Shown one piece after another: positions 27,525-36,265 of a DNA stretch of 45,856 nucleotides. Each line of letters begins with the position of its first letter. Positions within the stretch are counted from its first letter, which is position 1. Under the pieces are notes generated by a model, which was not told the origin of the DNA, did no database searches, and worked only from the letters and a program-made list of their open reading frames with translations. Source of the stretch: an uncultured Pelagibacteraceae bacterium (GTDB lineage: Bacteria > Pseudomonadota > Alphaproteobacteria > Pelagibacterales > AG-422-B15); NCBI GenBank assembly GCA_902589175.1, contig CACIRX010000008.1, forward strand, positions 1 to 45,856. Reading direction: 5' to 3'. The translations under genes were made by a program, and so were the position numbers.

Positions 27525-28793
27525 ATGTTTAAAAAAGTTATACTTTATACAGTATTATTTTCATCACTATTATCCGCTAATGCTTTTGCAGCTGTCGATG
27601 ACGAAACGGCATATGCTTTAAACACACTTTTGTTTTTAATTAGTGGTTTCCTAGTGATGTGGATGGCTGCTGGATTCTGTATGTTAGAGTCTGGTTTAGT
27701 TACATCAAAAAGTGTATCTACGATAGCCGCAAAAAACATTGGCCTTTATTCAATTGCTGGAATTATGTTCTGGCTAGTAGGATATAATTTGGCTTATGGA
27801 ATACCTGAAGGTGGATACATCGGATCATTTACAGCTTGGAGTGACGGCTCTGCTATTGCTACAGGTTATTCTGATGGATCTGACTGGTTCTTTCAGATGG
27901 TTTTCTGCGCAACAACAGCATCAATTGTTTCAGGAACATTAGCTGAAAGAATTAAAATTTGGCCATTCTTTTTATTCGTAGCAATTTTAACTGGCGTAAT
28001 TTATCCAATCGAGATGGGTTGGCAATGGGGTGGTGGATGGTTATCTGCTGCTGGCTTCTCAGACTTTGCCGGTTCAACTCTTGTGCACGCAGCAGGTGGT
28101 GCAGCAGCATTAGCTGGTGCGATTGTTCTTGGTCCAAGACTTGGAAGATTTGATAACGGTAAATTAGTACCGTTTGCAAACTCATCTATACCTCTTGCAA
28201 CTCTGGGTGTATTTATTCTATGGCTAGGTTGGTTTGGATTTAATGGTGGCTCACAGTTAGCATTAGGATCTTTTGATGATGCTACAGCTGTTGCTACAAT
28301 TTACATTAATACAAACCTTGCTGCTTGTGCTGGTGTATTAGTATGTGCTGCTATCACAAGATTGGTCAGAGGTAAAACTGATGTAGTAATGATGTTAAAT
28401 GGTGCGCTTGGTGGTTTAGTTGCAATAACTGCAGAACCATTAATGCCAACACCTTTAATGGCAATCATTATTGGCGGTATTGGTGGTGCACTAGTATTTG
28501 CTGGTACTGAATTACTCACAGCCATGAAAATTGACGATGTTGTAGGAGCAATTCCAGTTCACCTTATCGCAGGTGTATGGGGTACTCTTGCTGTACCAAT
28601 TACTAATCCGGATACTAGCTTTGGAACCCAATTCCTAGGCACAGCATCAATTTGTGTGTTCGTATTCGTAGTGTCCATAATCATATGGTCAATTATGAAA
28701 GCCACAATCGGTATAAGGATTAGCGAAGAAGCTGAAAAAGAAGGAACTGACGTAGCTGAGACAGGTGTTATCGCCTACTCAATTAGAGACTAA
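27525..28793 (+). CDS. amt: Ammonium transporter Amt
   Basis: 422 aa, with a cleavable signal peptide (residues 1-22, SANAFA) as in other Gram-negative Amt proteins, then 11 helices. Marks of the ammonium channel include GFCMLESGLV, DFAGSTLVHAAGGAAALAG with the conserved Asp and first pore His, FGFNGGSQLA and IPVHLIAGVWGTLAV with the second pore His. An unusually good ribosome binding site AGGGAGA (27512-27518) lies 6 bp before the ATG, consistent with high expression. No glnK/PII gene is adjacent, although these are normally paired. A strong hairpin terminator follows. The 151 bp upstream may hold the promoter, but no clear box could be fixed. Role: ammonium uptake, important in nitrogen-poor seawater. 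Confidence 0.97.
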   Translation: MFKKVILYTVLFSSLLSANAFAAVDDETAYALNTLLFLISGFLVMWMAAGFCMLESGLVTSKSVSTIAAKNIGLYSIAGIMFWLVGYNLAYGIPEGGYIGSFTAWSDGSAIATGYSDGSDWFFQMVFCATTASIVSGTLAERIKIWPFFLFVAILTGVIYPIEMGWQWGGGWLSAAGFSDFAGSTLVHAAGGAAALAGAIVLGPRLGRFDNGKLVPFANSSIPLATLGVFILWLGWFGFNGGSQLALGSFDDATAVATIYINTNLAACAGVLVCAAITRLVRGKTDVVMMLNGALGGLVAITAEPLMPTPLMAIIIGGIGGALVFAGTELLTAMKIDDVVGAIPVHLIAGVWGTLAVPITNPDTSFGTQFLGTASICVFVFVVSIIIWSIMKATIGIRISEEAEKEGTDVAETGVIAYSIRD

Positions 28794-28813
28794 GTTCACT
28801 CTTTTAAACTAAT

Positions 28814-28863
28814 AAAAAGGGTCCACTTTTTTCCCCAATGATTATTCAAGTGGACCCTTTTTT
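28814..28863 (+). terminator. Rho-independent terminator of amt
   Basis: Perfect inverted repeat of 15 bp: AAAAAGGGTCCACTT (28814-28828) and AAGTGGACCCTTTTT (28848-28862), with a 19-nt loop and a closing T-run. The A-run on the 5' side makes it symmetrical, so it could also act on the minus strand, though no minus-strand gene reads into it. It insulates amt from the downstream hydrolase. Confidence 0.92.
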
Positions 28864-28905
28864 ACATTTGTATTCGTATTCTATTTCCTTTAATCTCTCC
28901 GCGTT

Positions 28906-29850
28906 ATGTCCGATAAAATAAATCCATTTGAAAAGAAAAAAAAAGGTGTCTTCTTTTTTAAGTCATCTAATCCATATGAGTTTTATGATCTTCTAAATGG
29001 TAAGAACATGGATGATAAACAAGATGTTTGGGGTACACTTATTTTTCCTGAAAATGTGAAGAAGCCATGCCCACTGATTATACCCATTCATGGTAGTGCA
29101 GGGTTGAGAGAAGGTCATCACACTCACATGGTAAATTTATTAGATGCTGGATTTGCTATTTTCAGAATACATCATTTTGAATCCAGAGGAGTTATCTCAA
29201 TTGTTGAAAATCAAACAGAGGTAACCCTTGCGTCTATGATTACAGATGCCTTTCGTGCATTAACATTAGTTTCGAAACATCCTGATGTTGATAGCGATAA
29301 AATAGGCATCATGGGATGGAGTCTTGGTGGTAGCACAGCTTTTTATGCAGCTTGGCAACCTATCATTGATACTCTCACCCAGAATGGTGAAAAGTTTGCT
29401 GCACATTTACCTATTTATCCAGGGACACTACTTAAGCCCGAAGATAATCGTTGGTCAGATGCTCCAATGCATGTTTTATTTGGCGAAGATGACGACTATA
29501 CTCCTTTAAGTCTTTGTAAGAAAATGATCGAGTATATGAAACCTGTTCGTAGTGTAGAGCTTACAACTTATCCAAACGCACATCATTCTTTTGACTCTAT
29601 TGATCCTGTTGAATTTATTCCTTATGCAATCAGGTTGAAAGATATGTTCATTGATTTAAAGATGGATGGACGACAAATTTTTACCGATGAAAACAATAAT
29701 ACTTTTCATTTAGACTCACTTGAAGAAAGAATGCGCTTGTTAAAAGAAACTCCTAATATTCTCGGAGCTCACGCAGGAGGCAATTGGGCAGCTCGTAAGC
29801 AATGTCACAAAGACGCTGTTTCATTTTTTCAAAAACAATTTTTTTCATAA
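28906..29850 (+). CDS. Dienelactone hydrolase-like alpha/beta hydrolase
   Basis: 314 aa without a signal peptide, so cytoplasmic. Oxyanion region PIHGSAGLREG, nucleophile elbow GWSLGG (S139), acid residue in LFGEDDDYTPL and His in NAHHSF complete a catalytic triad of the dienelactone-hydrolase clan. A C-terminal segment of about 60 residues (with ERMRLLKETPNILGAHAGGN) goes beyond the minimal fold. True dienelactone hydrolases use Cys; here the nucleophile is Ser, so the substrate is likely an ester or peptide-like compound rather than dienelactone. It is a single-gene unit between the amt terminator and the SOS promoter of umuDC. Confidence 0.82.
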   Translation: MSDKINPFEKKKKGVFFFKSSNPYEFYDLLNGKNMDDKQDVWGTLIFPENVKKPCPLIIPIHGSAGLREGHHTHMVNLLDAGFAIFRIHHFESRGVISIVENQTEVTLASMITDAFRALTLVSKHPDVDSDKIGIMGWSLGGSTAFYAAWQPIIDTLTQNGEKFAAHLPIYPGTLLKPEDNRWSDAPMHVLFGEDDDYTPLSLCKKMIEYMKPVRSVELTTYPNAHHSFDSIDPVEFIPYAIRLKDMFIDLKMDGRQIFTDENNNTFHLDSLEERMRLLKETPNILGAHAGGNWAARKQCHKDAVSFFQKQFFS

Positions 29851-29867
29851 AAATTTATTGAGTAGTA

Positions 29868-29896
29868 TTGACTCTTAGCTCCACTAGTGCAATAAT
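29868..29896 (+). promoter_or_regulatory. Sigma-70 promoter of umuDC
   Basis: TTGACT (29868-29873, 5 of 6) is separated by exactly 17 bp from AATAAT (29891-29896, 5 of 6). Transcription should start about 29902-29904, inside the SOS box that follows. The TTG of the -35 box is also the first codon of a longer umuD reading frame, which is why that frame's start is not the true one. Confidence 0.65.
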
Positions 29897-29898
29897 TA

Positions 29899-29913
29899 GA
29901 ACAAAACAAGAAC
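29899..29913. promoter_or_regulatory. LexA/SOS box, alphaproteobacterial type
   Basis: GAAC-AAAACAA-GAAC is an exact match to the direct-repeat GAAC-N7-GAAC (equal to GTTC-N7-GTTC on the other strand) that LexA of many alphaproteobacteria binds. It lies 2 bp after the -10 box and 17 bp before the umuD ATG, covering the predicted transcription start, an ideal place for repression. The match is by eye; LexA itself is not in the window. Confidence 0.85.
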
Positions 29914-29930
29914 AAAATACAATTTATCCA

Positions 29931-30329
29931 ATGTTTTTAACATTTTATAAAGAAGCAGTAGAATGCGGTTTTCCCTCTCCAGCAAGAGATTTTACAGAGG
30001 GGACAATTGACCTAAATGAGGAACTTATTCCGCACCCAAATGCAACTTTCATAGTCCGAGCACGCGGTGACTCTATGATTGGTTCAGGTATTTATCCAGG
30101 AGACCTTCTCATTGTTGATCGGAGTATTAAGCCTAGAAATAATTCTATAATTATAGCAGTTTTAGATGGTGAGCTGAGTGTTAAAATTTTAAAAATAGAA
30201 AATAAACAAGTTTGTTTGTCGTCATCTAACAAGAACTATATTGATGTTTTAGTCTCTGAGGAAATGGATTTTACCATATGGGGAGTATGCACAAACGTTG
30301 TTCATAGTTTAAGTCCAAAGAATAGATAA
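29931..30329 (+). CDS. umuD: DNA polymerase V protease subunit UmuD
   Basis: 132 aa from ATG 29931, close to the 139 aa of E. coli UmuD. The cleavage site CG (C12-G13) lies in VECGFPSPARDF, the catalytic serine is S48 in RGDSMIGSG, and the general-base lysine is K85 in ELSVKILK. The spacing of 37 residues between them equals that in E. coli (S60, K97). After RecA-stimulated self-cleavage UmuD' joins UmuC as translesion polymerase V. A longer version from TTG 29868 would swallow the promoter and the SOS box, so it is rejected. The gene is 3 bp before umuC and induced by DNA damage. Confidence 0.93.
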   Translation: MFLTFYKEAVECGFPSPARDFTEGTIDLNEELIPHPNATFIVRARGDSMIGSGIYPGDLLIVDRSIKPRNNSIIIAVLDGELSVKILKIENKQVCLSSSNKNYIDVLVSEEMDFTIWGVCTNVVHSLSPKNR

Positions 30330-30332
30330 TTA

Positions 30333-31595
30333 ATGAGAGACAAAGTTTTTGCACTAATCGATTGCAATGCATTTTATGTTTCATGTGAACGTGTTTTTAA
30401 TCCGAAACTTAACAATAGACCAGTCGTAGCTCTATCAAATAATGATGGTTGCATAATATCACGTTCTAAAGAAGCAAAGGCTCTTGGAATAAAAATGGGT
30501 GTTCCACTTTTTAAGGTGAAAGATATTGTAGAAAAAGAAAAGGTGGTTGTATTTTCTTCAAACTACACGTTGTATGCGGATATGTCACGCCGGGTAATGA
30601 ATATTATTTCCAGTTCTTCCCCTTATACAGAAATATATTCAATTGATGAAGCATTTGTAGAGTTGAGTAGTTTACCAATTGATTATGAGTCTTATGCCCA
30701 TCAACTGAGACAAACTATTTTACAGCATACAGGAATTCCAGTCAGCATAGGTATCGCCTCAACAAAAACCCTTGCAAAGGTTGCAAACCATAAGGCTAAA
30801 AAAGACGATTCTTTGAACGGTGTATGTTCACTTGTGAATTATAATAATATTGACCAAATACTTGAACTAACTGAAGTGGGTGATGTATGGGGAGTAGGAA
30901 GACGTTTATCAAAAAAATTAATTAACCATGGAATACATAATGCAAAACTACTAAAGAATTGCAGTGACTCATGGATAAGAAAAATGATGAGTGTCAATGG
31001 CTTGAAAACAATTACAGAGTTAAGAGGGATTTCTTGTATTCCTCTTGAAGAATACTCAATGACAAGAAAAAGCTGCTGTACCACGAGATCATTTGGAAAA
31101 CTTCTGACAAATTTAGAAGACATAGAACAAGCTGTTACAACTTTTGCACGAAGAGCTGCTGAACGTATACGCTCTGAAAGCCTTGCGGCGTCTTGTGTTT
31201 CGGTCTTTGTAAGAACTAATCCTTTTGATAAAAAGAGTGCTTATTATTCAAACGGGGCATCAAGAACGCTTTCTCATCCAACTCACGATAGCATAACAAT
31301 TATTGAAACAGCTTTATTGCTTACAAAGAGAATTTTTAAAAATAACTACCAGTATAAAAAGGCAGGTGTGCTTCTTAGCGGTTTGTGTGATGAATCAGAA
31401 ATTCAAGAGACACTATTCGAAAAAAATTATAACCAAAATTCTGATCTTATGTCAGCAATCGATGCCATTAACTATCGTTACGGTCGGGACACACTTCAGA
31501 TGGCATCAGAATGTAAAGTTGGCAATTGGAAACAAAAAAGAGAAAACTGTACAAGAAACTATACAACGCAGATTGATAGATTGCTCTTAGTTTAA
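30333..31595 (+). CDS. umuC: DNA polymerase V catalytic subunit UmuC
   Basis: 420 aa, the usual length. Y-family polymerase motifs: ALIDCNAFYVSCER with catalytic D10, NNDGCIISRS, YSIDEAFVEL with catalytic D105 and E106, and IPVSIGIASTKTLAKVAN. The helix-hairpin-helix region (VGDVWGVGRRL) and the C-terminal UmuC-specific extension (YGRDTLQMAS, ending in a short basic tail) are intact. It carries out error-prone bypass of lesions with UmuD'. Presence of umuDC rather than the imuABC/dnaE2 system more usual in alphaproteobacteria suggests an old transfer, but the control site is of the host type. It overlaps the convergent hydrolase gene by 9 bp. Confidence 0.97.
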   Translation: MRDKVFALIDCNAFYVSCERVFNPKLNNRPVVALSNNDGCIISRSKEAKALGIKMGVPLFKVKDIVEKEKVVVFSSNYTLYADMSRRVMNIISSSSPYTEIYSIDEAFVELSSLPIDYESYAHQLRQTILQHTGIPVSIGIASTKTLAKVANHKAKKDDSLNGVCSLVNYNNIDQILELTEVGDVWGVGRRLSKKLINHGIHNAKLLKNCSDSWIRKMMSVNGLKTITELRGISCIPLEEYSMTRKSCCTTRSFGKLLTNLEDIEQAVTTFARRAAERIRSESLAASCVSVFVRTNPFDKKSAYYSNGASRTLSHPTHDSITIIETALLLTKRIFKNNYQYKKAGVLLSGLCDESEIQETLFEKNYNQNSDLMSAIDAINYRYGRDTLQMASECKVGNWKQKRENCTRNYTTQIDRLLLV

Positions 31596-32528
31596 ATTTT
31601 TATTAAGGAAGTCAGTAAAAATATTATTCAGTTCATCTACAATAAAACCACCACCACCGTGACCACCTGTAAAAATAAAACTTTCAGCTCTTGGAATTAA
31701 GCTTAAAACCTGTTGAACAGTTTTCGGATCAATTTCATCATCATCACTTGCATAGGCTATATGAATAGGAATATTGGATTGTGAGAATTTTTCATAATCA
31801 GGAATAAAGTTTGTATTTGCAATATTTCGTATTGAAGAAAGCAGTGATTGTTCTGTTCCAGGTAGTGTAAGTTGAGCAATGTACCTGTCAATTAAATCTC
31901 TCTGTTCAGGATTATCTGTTACCCATTGTTCAGCTCTATTTTTTGAAAAAGGAATTCCAAAGACCCTTAAAACAAAATTTCCTAAGACTGGAGTTTTTAA
32001 CGCACTAAGTATTTTACTGTTACTATTTACTAGAGGAACTTGTAAACCAATAGCAGATACTTGATCCGGAAATTTGTTAGCGTAATTGATTGCAATAGGA
32101 GCTCCCATTGATGAACCATGTAAAATAGATTTCTTTATTTCTAAATAACCTAATAATTCGTTAAGTTGATCGAGATAAAATTCCATGTTGTATTCAGAAA
32201 CAGGTCTGTCCGAGTAACCTCTTCCATAATGATCATAACAGATTACTCTATAGCCTTTTTGACTTAATCCATCGCAGAATCCAACATATCCTTCTGAAGG
32301 CAAGGTTGCGCCATGAATAATAATTATTGCAGGATCATTTTTATTTCCATAATCCTTATAGGCTGTTAGCCCTTTAGAAAGATTGACAAAATTATAGTCT
32401 GATTTCTCCTGATAAGATTTTAAATCCCCTTTTTCAAAGCTACTAAATGCATAAATAACTGTGAGTACAACTATAATAAGTAGAAGTATAAAAAATGTGC
32501 TTGTAAATATACTTTGGAAAATAGTCAT
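31587..32528 (-). CDS. Membrane-anchored alpha/beta hydrolase
   Basis: 313 aa from ATG 32528; a TTG at 32537 gives a less likely longer form. One N-terminal transmembrane helix (about residues 6-28) anchors the enzyme, with the catalytic domain probably periplasmic. HGATLPSEGY is the oxyanion loop, YDHYGRGYSDRP is typical of the fold, and GSSMGAPIA holds the nucleophile Ser. An Asp in AYASDDDEI and a His in GGHGGGGF finish the triad. The family spans esterases, lipases and epoxide or haloalkane hydrolases, and the substrate cannot be chosen. Divergent from livK. Confidence 0.83.
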   Translation of the reverse strand: MTIFQSIFTSTFFILLLIIVVLTVIYAFSSFEKGDLKSYQEKSDYNFVNLSKGLTAYKDYGNKNDPAIIIIHGATLPSEGYVGFCDGLSQKGYRVICYDHYGRGYSDRPVSEYNMEFYLDQLNELLGYLEIKKSILHGSSMGAPIAINYANKFPDQVSAIGLQVPLVNSNSKILSALKTPVLGNFVLRVFGIPFSKNRAEQWVTDNPEQRDLIDRYIAQLTLPGTEQSLLSSIRNIANTNFIPDYEKFSQSNIPIHIAYASDDDEIDPKTVQQVLSLIPRAESFIFTGGHGGGGFIVDELNNIFTDFLNKNLN

Positions 32529-32566
32529 TTTTATCAACTATAATAACTTAATTAATAAAATCAAAG

Positions 32567-32595
32567 TTGATCCGTATTGGCTGATTTGCTAGCAT
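32567..32595 (+). promoter_or_regulatory. Possible livK promoter
   Basis: TTGATC (32567-32572), then 17 bp, then TAGCAT (32590-32595): 4 of 6 matches in each box. A good ribosome binding site GGGAGA (32612-32617) lies 6 bp before the livK ATG at 32624. Weak but in the right place. Confidence 0.3.
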
Positions 32596-32623
32596 ATATG
32601 TCAATTAAAATGGGAGATTATTA

Positions 32624-33838
32624 ATGAAAAAAACGATATTCAGTTTAATCGCAGGGGTGATGGTTTTAGGACTGTTCTATGGTTGTGACAGACAGTCAGA
32701 TCAAGCATCTACTGACGAAATAAAAATTGGAGTAATTCTTGGATTTACAGGTCCAATTGAGTCACTCACACCAACAATGGCCAGCTCAGCCGAACTCGCG
32801 ATGAAAGAGGCAAGTGACTCTGGATTACTTTTAGGCGGAGCAACAGTAAGTTCTGTTCGTGCTGACTCAACATGTGTTGATGCTGGTGCGGCTACTTCAG
32901 CAGCCGAAAGACTAGTAACATCAGATAATGTTGCAGCAATAATGGGAGCGGATTGCTCCGGAGTTACAACTGCAATTGCAAATAATGTAGCAGTGCCTAA
33001 TGGAGTAACAATGATTTCTCCATCAGCTACTTCACCTGCATTAACGGACATTGATGATAAAGGTTACTTCTTTAGAACTGCGCCATCAGATGCAAGACAA
33101 GGGCAAGTATTAGCTCAAGTAGTTATGGATAGAGGTATCAACGAAGTTGCTGTTACTTATACTAATAATGACTACGGTAAAGGACTGTCCGACAGTTTTG
33201 TAAATGCATTTAAAGCAATGGGTGGATCTGTTACAACTGAAGTACCTCATGAAGATGGCAAAGGTGATTACTCAGCAGAAGTATCAACACTATCAGCTTC
33301 AGGTGCTTCAGAAGTTGCTGTTCTTGGTTACGTAGACCAAGGTGGTCGAGGAATCATTCAGAACTCAATGGAGACTGGAGCATTTTCAAGATTTATTCTT
33401 GCCGATGGAATGATTGGTGACAGTCTGATTGAAAATGTAGATGGTGATTTGACAGGAACTTTTGGAACTTTACCAGGATCTGAATCAGAAGGAGCAAACA
33501 TGTTTAAATCAATTGCATCTTCAAACGGCATCCCAGGTGATGGACCATTCGAACCAGAGTCCTACGATGCAGCTGCTTTAATATTGCTTGCAATACAAGC
33601 AGGTAATTCTGCGGACAGATCTTCAATCGCTCAAAATGTAATGGGAGTTGCAAACGCTCCTGGAACAGAAATTTTTCCAGGTGAATTAGGCAAAGCATTA
33701 CAAATTTTAAAAGATGGAGGCCAAGTTAACTATCAAGGCGCAACAAATGTTGAGTTCTCTGATGTTGGTGAAGCTTCTGGTTCTTATAAAGAGCTTGAAA
33801 TAGGTAACGGTAAATTTAATACAGTTACAGTTCGTTAA
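32624..33838 (+). CDS. livK: Branched-chain amino-acid type ABC substrate-binding lipoprotein
   Basis: 404 aa with a lipoprotein signal peptide and lipobox ending FYGC (lipidated C21). The mature part begins IKIGVILGFTGPIES, the standard opening of Leu/Ile/Val-type periplasmic binding proteins (type 1 fold), and contains GADCSGVT, SPSATSPALT, FRTAPSDARQG and YTNNDYGKGLSDSF. This family also binds amides, urea and other amino acids, so the ligand is open. It is richer in G/C and small residues than its neighbours, usual for highly expressed binding proteins. It converges on the livM end of the transporter operon and shares its terminator. Confidence 0.9.
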   Translation: MKKTIFSLIAGVMVLGLFYGCDRQSDQASTDEIKIGVILGFTGPIESLTPTMASSAELAMKEASDSGLLLGGATVSSVRADSTCVDAGAATSAAERLVTSDNVAAIMGADCSGVTTAIANNVAVPNGVTMISPSATSPALTDIDDKGYFFRTAPSDARQGQVLAQVVMDRGINEVAVTYTNNDYGKGLSDSFVNAFKAMGGSVTTEVPHEDGKGDYSAEVSTLSASGASEVAVLGYVDQGGRGIIQNSMETGAFSRFILADGMIGDSLIENVDGDLTGTFGTLPGSESEGANMFKSIASSNGIPGDGPFEPESYDAAALILLAIQAGNSADRSSIAQNVMGVANAPGTEIFPGELGKALQILKDGGQVNYQGATNVEFSDVGEASGSYKELEIGNGKFNTVTVR

Positions 33839-33856
33839 GATCTTAACATTTTAATT

Positions 33857-33888
33857 AATAGGGGCCGATTTTGGCCCCTATTTTTTTT
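33857..33888. terminator. Terminator of livK overlapping the livM stop
   Basis: Stem AATAGGGGCC (33857-33866) and GGCCCCTATT (33873-33882) with a 6-nt loop, followed by a run of eight T (33881-33888). It ends livK transcription. The 3' arm contains the TAG stop of livM (33878-33880 on the minus strand), and the T-run codes for the livM C-terminus. Confidence 0.9.
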
Positions 33889-35248
33889 GGATTTTCTCAG
33901 GTATTACCCCTCTTGGCATAAACCTCAGCGCCAATAAAAGTAATAACCCCATTATAAATAATCTAAGATGTGCAGCACTTCCAAGCAGATGCATTCTAAG
34001 AGGATTGTCGTATTCAAGCCCACCAGCCAACATGTTCATGAAACCAATGGACAATGGTTCCGCTTCAATCCAAATAAACCAAATAAAGAATCCTCCAAAA
34101 ATTGATCCTAAGTTATTACCCGATCCACCAATGATAACCATTAGCCAGATAATAAATGTAAATCTTAATGGACGATAAGACCCGGGTGTAAATTGGCCAT
34201 CTAAGGTAGTGAGCATCGCTCCCGCTATTCCAATTATAGCTGAGCCAATAATAAAAATTTGTAAATGTTGTGCAAATATATTTTTACCCATTGCACTAGC
34301 TGCTTCTTCGTTATCTCTTATGGCTCTTAACATTCTTCCCCATGGCGAGTTTAAAGCAAGTTGACTTAGATAGAAGATTAACAAAAGAACAGAAAAAAAT
34401 AATCCTGCATAACAGAGTTTTACAAATATTCCTGAACTATTAATAACAAGATCGTTCAGCAAATCTTGTCTTGATGAAAGAGATTGCATAGCTTCTAATT
34501 TTGAAAAGTTTATTCTCTCAACTAGATTAAGGAACCATTCAGATTGCTGAAGTTCAATTTCATATGGAACAGGTCTATCTAAACCTGAAACATTTTTAAC
34601 TCCTCGAGATAACCAATCTTCATGTTTAACTACTGCAATGACAATCTCTGAAATCCCAAGAGTTGCGATAGCTAAATAGTCTGACCGCAATCGGAGAGTA
34701 ATTTTTCCTATTACCCATGCAACAAGTCCGGCGACTACTGCAGCAATCAGCCAAGAGAAAATAATTGGTAACCCCAAACCTCCAAGAAAACCTGTTTTAG
34801 CAGGATTTATCGACTCAATAATATCTATTGAAGGTCCATAAAAATTATTAATTCCAATTAAACCAAAAACAATTATTAAGATTATAAGAGTGTTTCTTAT
34901 TTGCTTATTTTCAATATTTCTGAATACAAACAAGAGAGCAGTAATTGATAAAACAAAAATTATTGCACTAATGACAATTCCGACTCCTGCTTTATCCCAT
35001 GCTTCGTAAATTGGATCGTGTGAAACCAATACTGCTGTTAAGCCTCCAAGCGCAGTAAAACCCATTACTCCTGCATTAAACAAACCTCCATACCCCCATT
35101 GCAAATTGACACCAATCGCCATTATTGATGAAATAATGCAGAGATTAATAACACTGAGAGACACAGACCAGGACTGAGTAAAGCCCACAATTGCAAGCAA
35201 AACTGCCATTACAGTGAATGCAACTGGTGCTCTTAAGTCCTCGCTCAT
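33878..35248 (-). CDS. livM: Branched-chain amino-acid type ABC permease LivM
   Basis: A 456-aa permease with about ten to eleven helices, at the long end for LivM. Family marks: GVNLQWGYGGLFNAGVMGFTALGG, the coupling-region RSDYLAIATLGISEIV, and LNSPWGRMLRAIRDNEEAASAMGKN, the EAA-like loop that contacts the ATPases. A large extracytoplasmic segment (about residues 225-285) separates the middle helices. Its start overlaps livH by 4 bp, and its stop lies within the shared hairpin. Works with LivH, LivF, LivG and LivK in the inner membrane. Confidence 0.92.
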   Translation of the reverse strand: MSEDLRAPVAFTVMAVLLAIVGFTQSWSVSLSVINLCIISSIMAIGVNLQWGYGGLFNAGVMGFTALGGLTAVLVSHDPIYEAWDKAGVGIVISAIIFVLSITALLFVFRNIENKQIRNTLIILIIVFGLIGINNFYGPSIDIIESINPAKTGFLGGLGLPIIFSWLIAAVVAGLVAWVIGKITLRLRSDYLAIATLGISEIVIAVVKHEDWLSRGVKNVSGLDRPVPYEIELQQSEWFLNLVERINFSKLEAMQSLSSRQDLLNDLVINSSGIFVKLCYAGLFFSVLLLIFYLSQLALNSPWGRMLRAIRDNEEAASAMGKNIFAQHLQIFIIGSAIIGIAGAMLTTLDGQFTPGSYRPLRFTFIIWLMVIIGGSGNNLGSIFGGFFIWFIWIEAEPLSIGFMNMLAGGLEYDNPLRMHLLGSAAHLRLFIMGLLLLLALRFMPRGVIPEKIQKK

Positions 35249-36264
35249 ATTATTTTACCCCTCACAATTCCTGTTGGTCTGACAATCAGCACAATCACCA
35301 AAATAATGAAAGAAATAGCAAACTTATAATCTGTTGAGAGTACTTGCATTAATCCTAAAGGCTCTAAATTTTCTGGAAGAAGATACACAAAGAATTTCTT
35401 ATAAGCATAGGTTAATGTAATTTCAGAGAATGCAATGACATAGCCTCCAATTACTGCACCAATTGGTGACCCTATTCCACCTACTATTGCAGCCGCAAAC
35501 ATTGGCAACAGCAAATTAAAATATGTAAATGGTTTAAAGCTCTTATCTAGCCCATAGAGAACTCCGGCAGTAGTAATCAAGATTGAAGATATAATCCAAG
35601 TAACAATCACTATCTTTTCAGGATTAATTCCTGATAATAGTGCCAGGTCTTCATTATTTGAGTACGCTCTCATTGACTTGCCCAGTTTAGTCTTCTGCAA
35701 AAAATAGAATAAACTTATCATTGCAATTAAAGCTACAATGACTGTGATTAATTGAGTTGATTTGATTGTTAATCCTTCTTCTAATCCAAAGTAATTTTTA
35801 AAATCCAAGGCGTGTACTATATACTTTTCACCATCAAAAAACTTTCTATCATTTGGTCCTATAATAAATCTGACTACTGCTTGCAGAATAAACATAACTC
35901 CTACAGAAACGATCATGAGTACTATAGGTTGACTTTTTTGTTTACGATAAAAACTGTAAACTGATCGGTCAATTAAAAGACAAAACAAAGCTGTTACTAT
36001 AATAGCAAAAGGTAGAGCAAGTAATGCAGTAGGAAGAATTCCAGCAGTGATTCCTATACTTTGAAATAACCAAGTAAATAAAATAGTAGCCATCGTTCCA
36101 AATGACATCCAATCAGCTTGAGCAAAGTTTGAAAATCTTAATACACCATAAATAATTGTTAAACTTAATGTAGCTAACGCAAGCTGACTTCCATATGACA
36201 AAGCTGGAACAATTACAAAATTTGACAACAGGACTATCGCATTAATAAATTCAAAATTTTCCAA
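35245..36264 (-). CDS. livH: Branched-chain amino-acid type ABC permease LivH
   Basis: A 339-aa permease with eight to nine helices. GSQLALATLSLTIIYGVLRF at the N-terminus, the EAA-like loop KTKLGKSMRAYSNNEDLALLSGIN and FAAAIVGGIGSPIGAVIGG are the signature pieces of LivH. It lies between livF (1 bp) and livM (4-bp overlap), clearly one operon. Together with LivM it forms the membrane channel. Confidence 0.94.
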   Translation of the reverse strand: MENFEFINAIVLLSNFVIVPALSYGSQLALATLSLTIIYGVLRFSNFAQADWMSFGTMATILFTWLFQSIGITAGILPTALLALPFAIIVTALFCLLIDRSVYSFYRKQKSQPIVLMIVSVGVMFILQAVVRFIIGPNDRKFFDGEKYIVHALDFKNYFGLEEGLTIKSTQLITVIVALIAMISLFYFLQKTKLGKSMRAYSNNEDLALLSGINPEKIVIVTWIISSILITTAGVLYGLDKSFKPFTYFNLLLPMFAAAIVGGIGSPIGAVIGGYVIAFSEITLTYAYKKFFVYLLPENLEPLGLMQVLSTDYKFAISFIILVIVLIVRPTGIVRGKII

Positions 36265-36265
36265 C

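Noticed and set aside
29868..29930. Umud start at TTG 29868
   Set aside because: That TTG is the -35 box; the promoter and SOS box would lie within the coding region and the N-terminus would be too long for UmuD.
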